From assembly GCA_024276395.1 (NCBI GenBank), contig JAJRXH010000489.1, positions 1 through 15,845 on the forward strand: a DNA stretch of 15,845 nt, read 5' to 3'. How positions within the stretch are numbered: position 1 is the stretch's first letter; every line of letters begins with the position of its first letter. The translations under genes and the position numbers were made by a program. The notes below the pieces were generated by a model, which saw only the letters and a program-made list of their open reading frames with translations, ran no database searches and was not told where the DNA came from. This document shows positions 13,446 to 15,845 of the stretch, in pieces. The stretch is from an archaeon. Its GTDB lineage: Archaea; Asgardarchaeota; Heimdallarchaeia; Hodarchaeales; S146-22.

Positions 13446-15845
13446 ATGATGAGGATGAGAAATAAGATCATCGTAATCCTTGTCGTGTTTATCATTTCTG
13501 CACAACAGTTTCTGCCTTCTCTGTCTGATGGCATACCGTCCACTGAAAATAAGGGAATCAATCAACAGAAGACTAAGCTTTTGATGCAGCAGAATGATAC
13601 AACTATCTTTTCACGAATGAAAGACACGACAACGTTGAAACGGATGTTGTCTAGCGCAGAAAGTAGTTCATGTGCTGATAATTCGAGTTGTTGGACGCTT
13701 CTTTTCTACATTTCTGCAGATAATGATCTAGAACAAGCGGCAATAAGAGATGTTAGGGAGATTCTTAGAGGAATTCGAGGCCAGCCAGATTGTAACTGCA
13801 TTTTTGTCCAAATTGATCGGCATCAAGAAAAAAACACCATGATCATGCTGAAAAAAGGATATAGTTCAGCTCCAACACTGCCCACGGAAAAGAAAGAAAA
13901 AACTGGTGCCGTGAGATACAGAGCGATAGCTTCGAATGGGACTTTAAAATTGGTGAAAGATCTTGGTGAAATTAACATGGGAAGTGCTGCGACACTTTAT
14001 GATTTCTTGAATTGGGGACGCAAGCAATGTCCAAATAACAAGATTGCTCTCATCATTTGGGACCATGGCCATGCTAACGGAGAATATGCGGATGACAAGA
14101 CCGTGGACTCCAAGAAAAACGGTAAAAGTGATGCTCTTACCGTGGCTGAGATTCAAGCTGCCTTGAAAAAATACAAGAAAGTTACAAAGAAACCCTTAGA
14201 TTTAGCTATCTTTGATACTTGTTACAGTGCGATTTTCTCAACAGCGGCCGCATTGGGAATGGAGAACTTGGTAAAATACTTCGTTGGATTTAGCGAAACT
14301 CCACCATGGGATACTTTTGATTACAGCGTCTTTCTAAAAGAACTTGCAAGGGACCCTTGCAAGAAAACCCCACAACAGCTGGCAAAATGGTTAGTGAAAA
14401 ACCATGCAAAGGTATGGAAAAAGGTCAACGAAATATTAAAGAAAGAAAACCGAAGCATCACCAAGAGTTCGATAGCCGCATTTAACATGACATCATTTCC
14501 TAAAATGGCCAAGGCTTTTAAGGTGTTACTGAAGCTCTTAAGCTCCAACATGATTGAGTCATCAAATGAGACCGTAAAATATTCTTTAGCAAGAGCTTTT
14601 CAAAGAGCCTATAAGTTAACCCCAAAATCTGTCGATTCAGATAGCGGCAAGAGATTGTATCGTCTTGATATGATTAGTTTTCTTGAAAATTTATTGAAGA
14701 CAATTCAACAAGAGGAATATCTTGATTCTAAAATCAAGAAGAAATTCACGGAAGTCTTGAGGGAGATCATCAACCATCTCAGAAAGTTAGTATTAGTCAA
14801 GAAGAAAATGGGAAAAATCGGGGATCTATCCATTTTATTTCCAGCATTAGATAAGCTTTCTGACAAGAAATTCCTTGAAAGAATTCTTGATATGATTGAT
14901 GCCTTTCTCCGAGAGAAATGGCCAGAGGGTTATCCAGAGATTTATCTATCTTGGCTTCAACTACTCGTTGAATTGCTATCAGAGATTTTCACGCAAAGCA
15001 AGTATGATCAATGGGCTAAGGGACATCCCTTGACAAGGAAGGGAAAAATGAAAGCCAAGGGATCAATTGATGTAGTCAATATGGAAAAGCCCAAGAAAAG
15101 TGAACCAATCTTTGATGAAGAAATTCAAAGACAGGCTTATGAGATCTATCGAAGGGGCCTTATCTTCAACACGAGTCTCAAGATGTATCCAGGTTATGAC
15201 GATCCCGATAATCCCATTTATTGGGGAATTCAACGAATCCTAGCAAGACAAAAATTGATTGAACATTCTGGATCGAGACCAGTGGAATGGAAAAATGTTC
15301 AAAGCATCGAGATCATCATTCCAGCTAATTTTTCAAGCGTGAGCATTTTCAATACGAGTCTCAAGATGTATCCCAGATGGAGTAGCGGTGGTTGGTATTA
15401 TTATACTTTGGATGTGGATTTCTACCTCCAAAATGGCACGTCGGTTAACATCCCCTACACGGCTGATACTGTCGTCTTGTTCATCCCATATCCAGAAGCT
15501 CGGTTACATCCCTTGTGGCAACTCCAACAGAATCTGACAAGGACTCCGTTGGTTGGTGATGTGCTTCCCTTCAAGGTAACTCTTTATAATCTTGGCCTGA
15601 CACCGCATACTGGTGGTAATCTTGAGATCATTGCTACTAATTCTTTTACTGGTGAAGAAGTGATCGTTGCTACCGTTAACTTGCAAGAATCCTTGGAACC
15701 CGGGTATTCTTGGTCGATTCCATTTAATTTTACGGCATCGACTCCTGGTATTTGGGAACTCGATGTCAAGATCAATGATACCTTCGTGCCAAAGGATATC
15801 AACGCTCCATTAGATTGGAATCCATTCTTTACAATAGTGGTTAAG
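13446..15845 (+). CDS. Secreted C11 (clostripain-type) cysteine peptidase, 3' truncated by window end
   Basis: An open frame of exactly 800 codons with no stop, continuing past the window. An in-frame TAA precedes the ATG, and GGTGG lies six bases upstream; ATGs at 13449 and 13455 are alternatives. Residues 6-20 form a signal peptide or membrane anchor (KIIVILVVFIISAQ), so the product is probably extracellular. The C11 domain begins at WTLLFYISADNDLE (83-96). The catalytic histidine is H207 in IIWDHGHA (203-210) and the nucleophile is C259 in IFDTCYS (255-261), the family dyad; SETPPWDTFDYS (283-294) matches the segment after it. Residues 320-560 are helical and lysine-rich. IFNTSLKMYP occurs twice (573-582, 634-643). 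Residues 695-790 look like a CARDB-type beta domain (VTLYNLGLTP), common in archaeal surface proteins. C11 enzymes cut after basic residues and are often self-activated; that is family knowledge. Confidence 0.9.
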   Translation, partial: MMRMRNKIIVILVVFIISAQQFLPSLSDGIPSTENKGINQQKTKLLMQQNDTTIFSRMKDTTTLKRMLSSAESSSCADNSSCWTLLFYISADNDLEQAAIRDVREILRGIRGQPDCNCIFVQIDRHQEKNTMIMLKKGYSSAPTLPTEKKEKTGAVRYRAIASNGTLKLVKDLGEINMGSAATLYDFLNWGRKQCPNNKIALIIWDHGHANGEYADDKTVDSKKNGKSDALTVAEIQAALKKYKKVTKKPLDLAIFDTCYSAIFSTAAALGMENLVKYFVGFSETPPWDTFDYSVFLKELARDPCKKTPQQLAKWLVKNHAKVWKKVNEILKKENRSITKSSIAAFNMTSFPKMAKAFKVLLKLLSSNMIESSNETVKYSLARAFQRAYKLTPKSVDSDSGKRLYRLDMISFLENLLKTIQQEEYLDSKIKKKFTEVLREIINHLRKLVLVKKKMGKIGDLSILFPALDKLSDKKFLERILDMIDAFLREKWPEGYPEIYLSWLQLLVELLSEIFTQSKYDQWAKGHPLTRKGKMKAKGSIDVVNMEKPKKSEPIFDEEIQRQAYEIYRRGLIFNTSLKMYPGYDDPDNPIYWGIQRILARQKLIEHSGSRPVEWKNVQSIEIIIPANFSSVSIFNTSLKMYPRWSSGGWYYYTLDVDFYLQNGTSVNIPYTADTVVLFIPYPEARLHPLWQLQQNLTRTPLVGDVLPFKVTLYNLGLTPHTGGNLEIIATNSFTGEEVIVATVNLQESLEPGYSWSIPFNFTASTPGIWELDVKINDTFVPKDINAPLDWNPFFTIVVK
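15171..15190 (+). repeat. 20-base exact repeat inside the peptidase gene, copy 1
   Basis: The 20 bases encoding TSLKMYP recur exactly at 15354-15373, 183 bases (61 codons) downstream in the same frame. The surrounding codons also encode the same residues (IFN) with synonymous differences. Confidence 0.7.
15354..15373 (+). repeat. 20-base exact repeat inside the peptidase gene, copy 2
   Basis: Exact copy of 15171-15190 in the same reading frame. It ends before a divergent continuation (RWSSGG here against GYDDPD in copy 1). Confidence 0.7.

Noticed and set aside
13379..15802. Several minus-strand frames of 60-76 codons
   Set aside because: All lie antisense to the continuous 800-codon peptidase frame, which has family motifs and a Shine-Dalgarno.

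Overview
The window reads as a piece of an archaeal genome, most likely an Asgard (Promethearchaeota) lineage. The case rests on a Rab/Ras-type GTPase and an Arf-type GTPase side by side, a probable longin/roadblock-type protein, a beta-RFAP synthase (first committed step of tetrahydromethanopterin synthesis), TATA-box promoters close to start codons, and a C11 (clostripain-type) secreted peptidase. Base composition is moderately AT-rich. I cannot name the class with confidence.

Layout. 36-3734 (minus): a large solitary Eco57I/TaqI_C-type adenine-N6 DNA methyltransferase-like gene followed 27 bases later by a Nudix hydrolase. The methyltransferase keeps NPPY but its SAM-binding motif I is badly eroded. 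3735-5117: a gene desert of about 1.4 kb holding a GC-rich island, two copies of an imperfect repeat about 195 bases apart, and a TATA box flanked by GACACG-type boxes. 5118-7492 (plus): Rab-like GTPase, Arf-like GTPase and beta-RFAP synthase, ending at a clear hairpin in the convergent gap. 7592-9161 (minus): a two-gene unit of a longin-like protein and an unrecognised two-TM protein. 9405-11318 (minus): an orphan membrane histidine kinase whose stop codon lies within a terminator-like hairpin. 11508-11990 (plus): a four-TM membrane protein, divergent from the kinase. 12023-13017 (minus): a small Cys/His zinc-type protein and a kynurenine-formamidase-like cyclase family hydrolase, preceded by a 15-codon reading frame with a very strong Shine-Dalgarno sequence. 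13446-15845 (plus): the first 800 codons of a secreted C11 cysteine peptidase that runs off the window.

Two start modes seem to coexist. The Arf-like gene (and perhaps the Rab-like one) sits about 25 bases below a TATA box, as in leaderless transcripts. The longin, cyclase, zinc-protein and peptidase genes instead have good Shine-Dalgarno sequences. The most eukaryote-like part is the GTPase pair with the longin-like protein and its two-TM partner a short distance away, consistent with a membrane-associated GTPase system. The most unexplained DNA is the 3.7-5.1 kb desert.
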